A stretch of DNA of 64,000 nucleotides, from contig JABWDB010000015.1 of assembly GCA_019614645.1 (NCBI GenBank), positions 1,240,001-1,304,000 on the forward strand, in the 5' to 3' direction. The translations under genes were made by a program, and so were the position numbers. Below the pieces are notes generated by a model. That model had not been told where the DNA came from. It made no database searches and was given only the letters and a program-made list of their open reading frames with translations. Below, one piece after another: positions 39,201 to 51,979 of the stretch (the first letter of the stretch is position 1; each line of letters opens with the position of its first letter). The DNA is from Stratiolaelaps scimitus. Its lineage: Eukaryota > Arthropoda > Arachnida > Mesostigmata > Laelapidae.

Positions 39201-41960
39201 GATGTTGGCCCGATGTCATCGGTATCGTGTAAAAACACGAGCGCAGAAAACCCTTGTCCGACGGGGAGCAGGTTGAGTTGATGATATTAAGATGATGACG
39301 TCTCCATATCCCTGCTGAAGTACAGTCGAAATTAACAGCAGCAACGGAAGCCAACACTTGCGCTCCTCTACTCTTCGTATGATCACGAAAGAATGTCGGC
39401 GAGCCCCTCGTGACCGAAGGAATCCATATGTATATATACGTCTGTGCTTGTATTCTGTACAGGCGGCAATGCATTACGTTGTCGATGCCTGACACAATCA
39501 GATTGATCTAACTGCTGTACCCGTTCACCTATCATCGCGATGAGATGTGACGGCCTTGTCTGGGCAGATCGCGTACAGCAACTGGCTCTGGTTCCTGGCT
39601 TACAGCCTTATTGGCGAACTCTGTCTTGTTGTGCCTCCACATAGGTCTGCTGCAGGGAGAAGGCCGGGTAAGTCCAACATATGTGCACGCCATCCATGAC
39701 GTGCATTTCAGATGATCATGTTCATATACACAGTCCCTCATAGCAAGCGTGCGTAGTACGCTGTTATACAAGCCAGCTATTTTGCCTCGTTCAACCGAGG
39801 GGTATGCCGAGACCTGAAAAGTAAAGGCAATAATTAGTCCAACAGACTACCACACTACACGGTACGATGATATCATATTCTATCCAAAGCAAACCGCACA
39901 TACCAAATGAGATTTAACAGAACGCAGATAAGTGTCGAGCCTAAGATCTAGCTATTATATTTATCGAATCGAAACTGATGTCCGACTGAAGACAGATGCC
40001 TCGCTAATTCATACGGACCAAAGGGTCGTTGCGACAACACTTGGTATAGCGCATACTGCTTGCTCACCCCCCCCCCCACCGCCTGTCCAATATAAAACGT
40101 ATGTATGTGGACACTAGGACCGCTAATTGAGTGAGAGGAAACGAGAATGGCGACGATCTGACGTCGATAGCGTCACATCCCCCCTTCCGCCTCTGCGACT
40201 GATGCCTCTGTTAAACTTTCCTGGCTAAACAAATAGTCCACGAGTTACTTTCTGGGTATCGCCGAACTTCCATCCGCCGACGGATGGCGTGGGCGTGTCA
40301 TACCGTGTGGGGGGGGGGGTATAGCTATACCCCCCACGACGATGAGTGAAAGGGGCCGAAAAGTACCATGAGAAAGGTCATGAAGTAATCAGAAAATTGG
40401 CACTAGTTTCAATGGTGTGTACGTTGACGAAAAACTTTAGTAATCATGCGGTGATCACGGTCATGATCCACGGATCGGACGGCGAAAACTGCCCAATAAC
40501 GAATATATTATATATACATATATATATATGTATAAAGGTCGAGGTTTTTACCGTTAGCGGTGAGACTTTCGGGAAGAGGAGGCTAGACGTAGCAGTAGGC
40601 TCATAGTAGGGTACGGCATAAGGTTACAGTTGGGGAAAAACATAGTCTCCTACTAGGAAACATTTCGTCTTTGTTTGGGGGTTATTTCAAGAAATCACTT
40701 CGTGTATAGAATTAGCATGCGGCATTTGAGCCATTTAACGAATATGTGATATTTGACGACAATATTGGTTAAGTCTTGATGATGTGCAATCTGTAACATA
40801 GTTGGTACAATTTCTTTCAAAGATATTAATGAAAATACAGTAGAAAATATGTAGGATAGAGTGACAGCGGTGTAATGCAATCCGCCTAAAGATTAACCAA
40901 CGTTTGCAAGCATCTGAGATCATTTCCCTTATGTTTCTGTTATTGCTTGTTGCAGTTACAGATCTTAAGCTAAATGCGTACCTTAAAACAAGAAAGAAAA
41001 AGGCCTAGAGAAAGACTTTTTTCTTAACGGACATCTCTACCATCTTCAGTTTCGTATTTTGAAGTACACATCATAATCTGAATATGTAAATACTTTTAGC
41101 AAAAATGCAAGATGAGGATTTCACGGAAAGTTACTTTGAATACAGTGAAACTGATTGATTAACTTCCCAAGAACGATTACAAATGCATTTTATTGTCTTG
41201 GTTATATTAGCAGTACTTTTACAGTAAAATAACAATAATAATACACACGTAGTAGTCCTTTAACACGTAAGCGCACACATATATATATATAGCATTTACA
41301 ATTTCATATTTTACTATTTTATTTTATTGACTTTTTCGACTCAATTATTACATTATCCCTCAGAAAGGTGCACGAATATTAGTTGACAACAGATGAGAAG
41401 TTGTTTGACGTAGCAATAGCATTGTAGATATGAATTAATCAAGACTGTATTTAGAACACTCTAATTTTTCTCGATTTCTATCTATATTAGGTTATTTTAA
41501 TTTTCGTCTCGAAGTTCGTCTCGATTATTCTCAATATTACGATCCCAAACGAACTATTTATTCGTCAAACTTCGAATATAGTTCTGTAAATTATGAACAG
41601 ATGCCTCGAGCGGACGCAAGCTAAAATCGCTACTGTCGAAATTTTCAAAACAGCAACAGTTCATCGTATCACAACCCTGAATACGTAAATATCATATTCG
41701 GTTACCGACGATCCTTACCGCTGCAGTTCTATCTGCAACGTATTTTATCTTTTCGGACACGTCAAAGGATAGCACTTTTATAATCACCCCGTACGCACCC
41801 TAGGGGTTTTCTTTGATCTTGCTGGAGTTCGACTCGATTTTGGCTCAATTCAGCCAGTTCAACTATTTCCGCACTCCAGCCGTCGCGGCATCCGAGTCAT
41901 GCGTAGGGCTGCTCTAAATATTATAGTTGCTGATTCGAAATTTCGATGTGCGCCGTGTAC
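39200..41960. other. Intergenic, becoming strongly AT-rich
   Basis: Palindromes at 40,270-40,337; 40,600-41,700 is AT-rich with no long open frame and no identifiable repeat. Confidence 0.55.
40270..40337. repeat. Two adjacent palindromes
   Basis: The first is CCATCCG-CCGA-CGGATGG (40,270-40,287). The second is a perfect 22-base palindrome centred on TATAGCTATA with six G on the left and six C on the right (40,314-40,335), inside a longer G run on the left. No gene is near. Confidence 0.7.
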
Positions 41961-44200
41961 ATGCAGACTGGCTGGCTCTGCCACGTTCGCCCTGCATCGT
42001 TCAGCGTGACTTCTCTCTGCGAACTCTGCTCGTAGGTCGATAGGACGGGGCAGGTCATATCCAACTCCTCATAAGGAGAGATGGAACATGGAATGGATGT
42101 GATGAAGGTACGGTGAGAAACGTGGCCTGCCTGCGTTGAGTCCGTGGGCGCTCGTGAAGTCCGCAATACCGCTGCTGGCGGCATTGCTGCCCACGGCCCT
42201 GGGGGGTGCGTAGCATGCACAGTCTTGGGACAGGAACAGCCCACCTCGCCGGCGACCGCGTTGATCATACTGCTACTTCTGGCTTCTTCCGCTATTTCGG
42301 CTTCTCTCCCGCGTACCATATCTCGTCCTTCTCAACCTCTCTCTCTCTCTCTCTCTCTCTCTCGATTTCTTCCTATGCTCGACCTGTTCCCGTGTTAACG
42401 GCAATGGCTATGACAGGCACGAGTCGTGCTTGCACGAAGAGAGTCAAGTCAAAGCACGAGGTGACTACTAGGCGCGAGTAGTAACGGCGCAACACGTCCT
42501 CCAGTTTGCGTCGTGCGCATGCAAGAAGAAGCGAGAAGCCCGTCGATGTGGGATGGTTTGCGGGGGGCATGGGAGGTTCGGGGGTGATGGGGATGATGGG
42601 CGCAATGTGAAGGAGTCGGCAGGGGCCAACGGTGACGCTAGCCGGCCAAGCGAACACCTCCGAGAAGGGGGGGCGGGGGGCGAGGTTCGACGAAGGGCAG
42701 AGCCTAAGCCGCGCTGGGGAACAGCTTCGCTATGCACCACGTCGCGTGCAGCATTCGAATGTGTCCGGCGTTCATAGCCAGCCCTAGGAGTGTTGAAAGA
42801 GAGACAGAGAGAGACGAAGAGAGGGACTCACCGTATTCGTCAGTCCCTCTTCGCGGTCCCGCCTGACTCGCTGGCTGGCTGGCTGGCTGGCGGGCGGGCA
42901 GCACGGTGGTGGCACTTTTTTTGCTAGTGCATGCCCTACGCCGGCCAGCGCGCCTGCTGTCGAATATAACTTTTCGTATTTGCGCTTTGCTGCCACCCGT
43001 TCTCTTTCCCCGTGTCCCCTGGCCCTGTCCTCGTCTCTCGTGGTTGTCCCCCGCGAGTTGCTCGTCGTCGTCGTGCAAGCAAGCAAGCAACAAGACCCAT
43101 CCACAAACCGCCTCCACGAAATCCCGTTTTTCTCCACTCGTTTGGCCCCCGATGACGCCACCCCCCCCCACCAACTCGCCGGCTCCGCTTGGCCGACAGA
43201 CGAGAGAACTACCTACCAGTGGCTGGCAACGCTCTGATGTTAGCCAACACAGGTGGCCCCACGCTGTAGAAGCAGCACCAGCGACGCGTTGGTACGGCAG
43301 CTGTGAAGTCTATTTTCCCCCGGCCTGCCCCCGCGTCCTCCTGCCTCTCCTCTGCCAGTGCTTCGCTGTCCCCTTCGTAGTTTCCGTACAGGCGTCCCGT
43401 TGACTCCCCGCCTCTCGCCCGTCAGCCCTACCGCTGCCGCTTGAGACGTGGTCTGGGTGCCCGATGTCGGGTAGATGCGACGCGTAGGCCGGCAGGACAC
43501 GGCGTCGACCTTTCTATGAGAGCGCAGCCCGCTCGCCACGCACTCGACAGAACAGGCCGTCGGCAACATAGAGCGGAACCCGCGAAAAGGGACGATAGAT
43601 AGATAGTAGATAGAGAGAGGTAGAGGGAGAAAGAGAAGGAGAGAGAGAGAACGCTGGCAAGACAACTGCTTGAAGTACCTCTGCATCGGGCCAGCTGCAG
43701 CTGCTGGCGCTGCTGTTGCTCTTGCACAGTTGGCAAAAAATATCCCCTCGTCGCCATTTCCAACCCCCCACCCCCCCTACCTCGCCCCTGCTCCAGATCC
43801 CTCGCGTTCGCCCGACTGTGCGTCGTGTATACCCCATTCCACAAGAAAGGCCAATATCCTTCGCAGCAGCAGCAGCAGCAGCGAGATACGAACGAATTTC
43901 CCGTGAAGCGAACGCAGACGACAACGACGAAGTCGACTCATGCCCCGCAAATGGCCGATGCTGCCGCAGCCTCCGCCTCCGCCTCCGCCGTCGAGTCGGC
44001 CGGCGCCGCTGTCGCCGCTTGCCCTGGCGTTCTTCCTTCCCGCCATTGCCTGCTGCCTAGCCAAAGGCCACAGTGGACTCCGCCTGCTGTGACTGCCCTC
44101 TCGTTTCACTCTGCACCACGCACGGTACTTATAGAATCGACAGGCCCCAACAGATGTCTGTAGCGTCTGCTACCACTGGATAATACTACTGGTACACGCT
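41960..44200. other. GC-rich block without a defined gene
   Basis: CT tract, (CTGG)n at about 42,870-42,890, CAG tract at 43,864 and GCC/TCC repeats at 43,965-43,990. Several frames of 130-165 codons overlap on both strands. Confidence 0.4.
42337..42363. repeat. (CT)n microsatellite
   Basis: Pure CT tract near the 5' side of the 42-44 kb GC-rich block. Confidence 0.95.
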
Positions 44201-45120
44201 ACTAGGACGTCTTCAGCAGGCGGCCTCGAAACAGGCGCCGGCCGGTTCGCTTGAAGCGACCTTAATGTCGCTACTCCGGGATGCTGAGGTAGTAACTCAT
44301 AAAAGAGGTCGACTGTGTACGAAGGCAACAGTAGGTCCGGCCACCTGCAGCCACCTGCTTTGTGTGTGATCGCGCTCTGGCGCGTTGCAATCCTCACGCC
44401 TGAAGGTCCCTACGTATGTTGTGTGCGCACGTCGGCAGAACGAGTGAAGAGTCATATTTCTCCGGGAACCCTGGGACCCGCCACCTCCCGCGTTCGCCAA
44501 TGCGACCCAAACTCGAAATGGGGAGAGGGTCCGAGGTAATCCTAGTGTAGCGCACCCGCATAGGGTGTAATATATGGATAAATATATGGATATCACGTGC
44601 CATACGAATAGCCTCCGTATGGAATTGTACTGAACGGGCGGGCTCTTTTTCTGTTTCTCACGACTCCCTGTTTACCTCAACAATAAGGTTTTCCCCACAA
44701 CAGGGTTCAGCAGCAGTTCATAGCGGTCGGCACGGTACCCTGAACCGCTAGATTTCTAGCTGACAGAAGGCCAACGGAGTTCTTGCTCCGTGACACGATA
44801 TACATGAAGTGCACAACTCTGTCGCGTTGAGAGGCATGCATTCTGAACCGAATGAACAAGTAGATGAATGCAGAGGTGGTGGTCTTTGATTGGCCTTTTC
44901 CTCTGTTGCATTTTGAGCAGGGGACATGAACGACTGTTACAAGTGTATAGATGTAAAGAATGAATCGATACATATACTTGTAATATAATAACTTCATTCA
45001 AAATGACATCAAACTTGATTTTGTTGTGAGAGTACACTGGAGGTGCGGCTGGCGTTCGCACGCACAGCCGCGATCAGTGGAACAGCTCGCAATCAGGTTG
45101 TTTTACGAGTCTACGCTGAC

Positions 45121-45154
<34 letters not shown>

Positions 45155-48100
45155 TATGTACTGTGAATATTGTTTCCTTGGAAATGTCTGAAGGACTCAG
45201 GTTTCTTCACCAGCCAACGTGAAGGGCCATATGCAGCCAAACGCCCCTGAGAATAATGCAGAGCTAAACGCTCACCGGACGTTCAGTATCATACGGCGTC
45301 GTTCAGTTTTCCTCGTATTATTAATGATATGACACTTAGATTACATTGTGCTTAATGTACCCACGTAGTGTCTACTGTATTTGGTATATTCGGCTATAAC
45401 AATGACTTTTATACGACTTATTATCAGCAAAAATATCTAGTTCACGCTTTTCTTACCGAATATAAAAGCGTATGATCTACAATCGCATATGCGCTAAAAA
45501 TTAAGCTTACCTTGAGACATCGTGCAGCCCACCGTTTTCCTCATGTCCCTCGTGACGGCGTATTCTCCAACTTCTTGTTGTACCTTATGCCTTTCACCAG
45601 TTTGGTTTTCTTCTCATTTCATGCTCTGCTAGAGTCGTCACAAAAACCCGCCCCCGACCAGGCTTCAGTCAAGGCTGTAACAGGATCATAGAACCAGTAG
45701 CCAGCCTAGATTTCTCCACTCTAAACGACGAAGAGAGCAGGAATACAACAAGGGACACACACATAGCGCTGTGGTAAGAAACCCATGAAGTTCTTGGCTT
45801 TGTGAGTTTCGCTCTATGAGGTGGGGAAAAAAAGGGCCCGCCGTTGCGTCCAAAGCGCCGGCGCAGCGGTAGAGGGAGTCAGCGAATTGTGTGAAGTCTC
45901 GTCCTCCGCATTTGGACAAGTTCGTAATAGAAAAAGAGCCCCAAGACGCGCAATCTCGCCGTCGGTGGCAAGCCGTCGTAGTTTTCGCTTCTGGCGTGGC
46001 CGTCGACGTCAACAGCAATAACTGGCTCGTGGAGAGGTCGCGAAACTGGCCAGCCGTCGCGGTTGGCTCACAACGGACACAAAGTCGAGGGCACCAGCGA
46101 ACACTAAGCTGAATAGCAACCAGCGGCGGCAGATACAGGGCTGAGCTTCAGCCGCGGCTGCGACCCTCAAAGCGGTGCTGGAGGTGCGAGAGGGTCTTGG
46201 AGGAAGGTACGAGGTAGAAAAATGATGGTGGTGCACTACGTGTGCCAAGGAAAGTAGCGCTCGAAGAGAATGTCGAAATCGAGGACAGACAATGCCGATA
46301 GAGTGGTGGGCCAGTGGGGAGCTGCTGAGTCGAAACAGAAAAACTGCCACTTCGCCTGCCGTCCAACACCGACCGGGAAAACCGTTAGTTGTTAAGCCCC
46401 CCTCTCCCCAAACTGAACGCGCTGAAGATGAATCCACATCCTCCTGGGAACAGTACCAACAGACCAGCGGACCCCTATTCCACCGCGTCCGCGTGCTGAG
46501 CCGAGTCACGTTCGACGTGCCAATGGTGGTGGTGGTAGCGGCGCCGGTGGTGCCCCCGGCAGGCTACGGCGACGGCGGAATATGAACAAAAACGGGAGTC
46601 CCGCTGCAACAACGGCTCCAGCAGTAATCGGTACGGGAAAGCAAAAAATCGCCCCTGAGACGAGTGCCGCCTTGTCGCTTCGCTTCGCGAGAGTCCAACG
46701 CGCGACGGGCGAACAGCTAGACGGAACGAAACGAACGAAATGAACAAGCCAAAAGAACTATTTGTTCGCCGCGCATGTCATTATGATGTCCCTCCGTCTC
46801 GGATACACCGTCTCGCAGCGCATGGCCGTGGCTAAGGCCTCGGGTCGAGGAGGGAGGACGAACACGAATTGTGGGATGGTGGCGGGGGCCTATGGGGAAG
46901 GCTGGTGGAAGTAAAAGACCAAGCTGGGCAAGGGTGATCCTATGGGAATGGCGCTGGATGATCCGGCGAACTCATCGTCACGTCGCCAACCATGAAGTGA
47001 GTGAGAGACAACATTTGCGCTTTCGTTGACTGAGCCACGTTTTTTGCGGAGGGCCCCTTTTATCACTTTGTGAAGAACGACGAGAGGAAATAACAACTCC
47101 GAGCTTTCGAAATGCGCATACGTCTATCTACGTCGTGACGGTGCTTGCTGACGGACTGGCTGGATCGATCATAGCTGAGTATGACGTCGGCGACGGAGGA
47201 TAAGTAGAGAACGAGCACAATTCTAGTAGCGTCAATGAATATTGCTGAGACTATGTACTGTTTGATGATGGGAGAGAATAAAACGTATGTATAGCTTAGG
47301 GTTGATTGCAGAGGTGGTGCTGAGGCGTCTGGACGACGCGATCGCATGGATTGTACATTGAATCTCGGTTGACTTGAATGATGATGTGCGGTTTGCGTTG
47401 ACAAAACACTGACGAAGAGCAACGGACTGTCGAAGAAACAGTCAACGCCGGGCATGAGCCCTGTGGACAGGTTGTCCTCTCTCTGTTCTGTTCAGCACAC
47501 GATGCCTGCCAGTACTTATATAGTGAGCTAACTTATATTTATGAGCTAGATATTCTTGGCTCATTTTTATACTTAGACACTCTCTAATCCAACGGCACAA
47601 GTGGGCGAGGCAGCACCAGCAACGTGGAATATGATATAGTGGGGCCTCTGGATCTAATCCCTAAGCGCACATCCGAAGCGAAGCAGTCTCTGTACTTGTG
47701 GATTTGTCAACGAAGTTCGTTACCTTAATTACCCGCTGCTTAATCCACAGTTTAATCTCGATATTCCTTTGTGGAATGCGTGTGATCCATCGTTTCATCT
47801 ATGTAATCCCCGTGAATAAAAACCCCTCACTGATTATCTCTACTGGTAAAGCTTGCTGAGCGCATTGATTCTGCTTATGGCCACTCGCCGAAGCCAATTT
47901 CAACATTGATGGTAGTCTTTATTAGTTCAGGATGATCAAAGGTGACACAAGCCACCGATCGAAAGCTTCACTCGTTTGTAAAGGAGCTTGCTACGAAATA
48001 GGGTTCTCATTGACTTGAGCAAAAATATTATAATACTTTGTTGGGTAGCCTTCGAGATATTAAAAAAACGACTATACTTACAGCAGAACTTCCCCTTTGT

Positions 48101-48650
48101 GCCTCGCGGTAGACACACGTCTTGCCGTCGTGTAAGCCTATCTACTCCACCATTATTACATTGTTAAGTTCAGGTACGCCTACATTTAAAGTGTATTTTT
48201 AGACTGTCTTGCAATAGCTAAACTCTCCTCAAAAGTGATAAGAGCACATCTCGAATAGACCCGTCCAACAGACGTTGTAGACCAACCTGGGTAAAAAAGA
48301 CAAATCAACCCTCGTCAGGCTGCGCAGTTACCACCAACGGCGAATAAGGTAGCTTCAAGTTCTTTCAACAGATAATAACTTAAAACGCCGGGCTACTGAA
48401 TCTATAAAGACATCAACACTTTATCTAAAGCACTTCTCCGGGAATAAATTTCTTGTGCTGACAAGCGAAAAGTTACCACCGAATCGCTTAATCTCAGAAT
48501 AGGCCACACTTTCAACATCATGATTCCACATGCTGTGTGGCGTTCGAGATAGGTGATTCAGATCGAGGGCCCTCTGGTGGTAGCCATTTCAAGTCCACAA
48601 ATCTCAGACACCCGATAGATCCATTAGTGTGATGGAGCAGACTTCCAATA
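44200..48650. other. Intergenic with a GC-rich block at 46.0-47.1 kb
   Basis: A donor-like CAAG|GTAAGC on the minus strand at about 45,511 follows a 33-codon open stretch but no matching exon was found. The 166-codon minus frame at 46,509-46,009 overlaps others. Nothing else is supported. Confidence 0.45.
45122..45153. repeat. (TA)n microsatellite
   Basis: A 32-base TA tract. Confidence 0.95.
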
Positions 48651-48651
48651 G

Positions 48652-48840
48652 CTATACTATCTTATGTGAGTTCGATACCGGCGTAACATTCGCTGCACTT
48701 AGGATGAGCACAGCCACAGTAAGCACAGCAGCATTTCGAAATTTGGCGCCGAGGATGGTGACGTTCGAGTTGAGTGCAAGAAATAGCCAGACGCAGCCAG
48801 CGAAACCGACGTCCAAAACAACAAGGAGAAGGGATCTCAT
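48652..48840 (-). other. Hydrophobic open frame, two possible membrane spans
   Basis: 62 codons on the minus strand beginning MRSLLLVVLDVGFAGCVW and containing a second hydrophobic stretch (AVLTVAVLILSAA). Codon third positions are rich in G and C compared with flanking AT-rich DNA, a mild sign of coding. A possible acceptor (GAAACAG) lies just upstream at about 48,855. No donor or family was identified. Confidence 0.2.
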
Positions 48841-49552
48841 GAGAAATGGGAGGGCTGTTTCGATCCGGCTTAGGCATGCTGATGGAAATTGAGCGGCCCC
48901 GGTTTACTGTGACGTCCACGCCTTTTCAGAAGTATTATATAAGTAACTGGATAGCTCCACATTGGGGCACAAACTTCTCTTTGCTAACCGAGAAGTCAGC
49001 ACCGGCCTGGTTGGGCCTTTGACCGTTCTTCATCCATATTACTTTACTATAAGCTGGAAGACTTTCACTGGCCGACAAAGGTTTCAAGCGGACATGTCGG
49101 GTACACCCTCATACATTTGAATGGTCGAAAATAACCTCGTTGGCCGTTCGTGACCTCGGCCCAACATTGCTACATGATGACGAATCTGTCGACCTCACAA
49201 TACTTTGATGCAAATAACCGCTGACAACTAGAGATATTTAACAAGCCATTAGATTTCCAGCGGATAACGAATATCAGGATCACCGACGCCTCCAGGTTTC
49301 GCTCGCGACGAAGTTGTCCTATCCCTCGGCCTCGTTTTGGCCGAAATAGGACAATTTCGATAGAACAACTTTGACAATTGTTACCTCAACTGTGACATGG
49401 ATATCTCGACGAGACGTGTGAGCATCTACGTAGATATCCTCTGGAACGTACTGTAATTTTGTGGTGTCGACAATGGAGGGGATAATGGTAACACCTTTGT
49501 TGGACGTTGGAGCTTGCTATCGGGCTCATGTAGGTAAAGAGAACAGGACATC

Positions 49553-49553
<1 letters not shown>

Positions 49554-49585
<32 letters not shown>
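49554..49585. repeat. (ATT)n microsatellite
   Basis: About 10-11 ATT units; its translation gives poly-Ile on plus and poly-Asn on minus, both artefacts. Confidence 0.95.
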
Positions 49586-49720
49586 GTCTTGGGTGAAACA
49601 CAACGAACGTCACTTAAGGGGCTACTTTAGAATCGCATTATCTTAGACGAATAGATATTTTGCAGCGTCGAAGCGGCTAAACCCGCTACGCGCCGCCGCC
49701 ACCGCCATGGTGATCAACAA

Positions 49721-50146
49721 ATGTCACAGAGCGTCAGCCCCTCAGTAACCATAAGGAGTGTCGGTTCACCACGAACTGCTGCTGTTCGATGGCAGCCAAA
49801 TGTGACGTCCAATGAAGTCAACTCCGTGTTCCAAAGTTGCCACCGCGCAGGAAAGATTAGAGAACTCGAACATGAACTCTCTGAGGTGCACTTCAAGGCC
49901 GTAGGTGAGAGTTGCCGGCATACTGTTGCCGGGGTGAAGGTTCCCGAGGGCTTACGAAACAGTAGCATCAAGGTCAATCAACAAGGCCGGTTTCAGTTGT
50001 CCCCCCCCCGACGACATTCGGTTAGCGTGCAGATTTTAGCGGTGGGTGACTTGAAAAGGTTTTGCCCTTGTTTCCAGGAGTGTTCTGCCCAGAGAGGCCG
50101 TGACTCCCCAGACGGGAAGCCAGACCAGCCTTTTATCCTGCAGTAA
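49721..50146 (+). other. Candidate coding frame with strong upstream start context
   Basis: 141 codons; the first 60 or so read like a protein and include a charged helix (KIRELEHELSEVHFKAV). A donor-like site, GCCGTAG|GTGAGA, at about 49,903 could end a first exon there. A consensus start (GCCACCGCCATGG, 49,696-49,708) lies 13 bases upstream but in a different frame and gives only 13 codons. No family is recognised and minus-strand frames overlap. Confidence 0.25.
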
Positions 50147-50203
50147 AGAAGCACCGGAAGTTTTAGCAATCTTTTCTCCGACATGACTCCCTATCAATGA
50201 TCT

Positions 50204-50557
50204 TTGCGTTTGGTCGGCAGCAACTTGATAATTAGGTCAAAGCAAAATGTTTGGTCGAGGCAGCCGGAGGGAATGGTTGATAAAAAGATCCAAAATCTAT
50301 CCTTAATGATCGATTTTGTTAGAGGAAAACACCATTGGATTAATATTGGCCACCTTACATATTATCTCACGGCTTCACGAGGAAAACTCACTTTCATTCG
50401 TCTCTACCATTTTCAGGTTATTAAATTAATTATCGGACAGACATTGTCCACCCTCAGGGATTCGTTTGCGAATCCATTAATTGACGTTCTATATGATGTG
50501 CTGAGTGCAAGTCGAACACGAAATAGCGGCCATTTTTACGGCCATTTAAATCAATGA
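50204..50557 (+). other. Open frame in AT-rich sequence, unidentified
   Basis: 117 codons open in AT-rich DNA where stops should be frequent. The product includes HHWINIGHLTYYLTASRGK and FANPLIDVLYDVLSASRTR. No repeats, no recognised motif. It follows the frame ending at 50,146 by 57 bases, in another reading frame. Confidence 0.2.
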
Positions 50558-51083
50558 ATGCAACAACGTTCGATGTGAAAACCTGTAGCAATCATATGAC
50601 ATAGTATATTCATATTGCGATTTGCAGTATTCAACGTCGTTGCCTGACATGCCGTGAGTGTTCAACCCTGGTCACTTTCAGATATATATATATATATATA
50701 TATGCTGCGTGTAGAAATACACCTAAATCCCTAAAGGCGTTATTGATCAATGTGCTGAGTAGATGAGCGGTTGGCCGTTCACTTCGAGTTCTTCTTGCTA
50801 AGATTGATGTAACCATTTGACAAGTCTCGACACAGAAGCGCAATTTGTATTCGAAAGTTCACAGGGAATTTGGTCGTCTCTTTTGTTGTTCATTACCGTG
50901 TAAATGTTAGACTTGTGGCTAATGCCAACTAATACTAAGTCGACACTGCAGGACCAGTTGAACACCTATTGCATTTCGTGTATCCCGAGCACTGGTCAGC
51001 TGCTGCAAAAACGAAATTTTTCTCTCGAATGGACATTCTACAAAGGCGAAGTTCACTTAGAACGATCCAGCTCCTAGATTTAA

Positions 51084-51380
51084 ACTGTTTTTCGAGCTGA
51101 ATCTCAGCTGTTCTCCTATCTGACAGGCCTTAGCTCTTAAACTCTTTGACTACTAGACCGGAGGGACGCGTGTGCTGGGTTCAAATCCTGTCAGACACGG
51201 AGAATTTTTGGAGTTCTTTACCACCTTTTATTATCTGAAGATTTTTGCCAGGTACGAGTAAGGAAGAGGATAAGCAAAGGTGGCCCCGACAGGTCCTCCT
51301 TATAGTAATACCTAAAAGCTTAAGAGCTGAGGCCTGTCAGATAGGGGAACAGCTGAGCGTCAGCTTGAAAAACAGTTAAT
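51084..51380 (+). mobile_element. Fold-back copy of the SINE (copy B)
   Basis: The plus-strand body runs from a truncated tRNA-like head (about 51,149, B-box GGGTTCAAATCC at 51,178) through GGTGGCCCCGACAGG to GTCAGATAGGGGAACAGC and AAAAACAGTTAA. It is preceded at 51,084-51,145 by an inverted copy of its own last 65 or so bases. Imperfect direct repeats TCCTAGATTTAA (51,072-51,083) and TCCTACATTTAA (51,381-51,392) bracket the whole unit, suggesting it inserted as one piece. Confidence 0.75.
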
Positions 51381-51698
51381 TCCTACATTTAAGAATCGAT
51401 TTAGACTGCAGGAGCGGCACGTCGCATATGTGATTACTAGGCCAGTGGACATAGCCCAGCATATTTCGATTAGACACAGCTACCTCTTCAGCAGCCAACC
51501 CTATGCATAGACACTAATAGCATCTTTTGCCACAAGGCGGATTGCCTTCATTTCAGGTTACTTTGTTGGTGAAATTTATCTAGTCGGTAGGCTTCGTGGC
51601 AAACTGCAAGGCCGTCCATGTTCTGGGCGGCATCGCCACTCGCTGATTCAAGATTATTATTTTGGTACCATCAATTAGTTCCCGGCGTCTACCTGGCC

Positions 51699-51707
51699 TC
51701 TCTCTTC

Positions 51708-51739
<32 letters not shown>
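51699..51739. repeat. (CT)n microsatellite
   Basis: Pyrimidine tract, nearly pure CT in its second half, about 320 bases after SINE copy B. Confidence 0.95.
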
Positions 51740-51979
51740 ACCTCATGAGTTGGGAATACACTTAGTTACACTTACACTGTTGAACTTGGGGCGGGTTATG
51801 GCTGTGGAATTATTTACCGTTATAATAATGATAATTTACTCTAATTCTGAAATGCCTTCCCGACAATCGGGAGCCAACCGGCGGTGCAGATACATACTAG
51901 ATAGTGTAGCAAGACAGAGCCAAAATTACCAGCCGGATTTCGATTCTACAGAATACATGTGGCAATGTCAGAACAGAGC

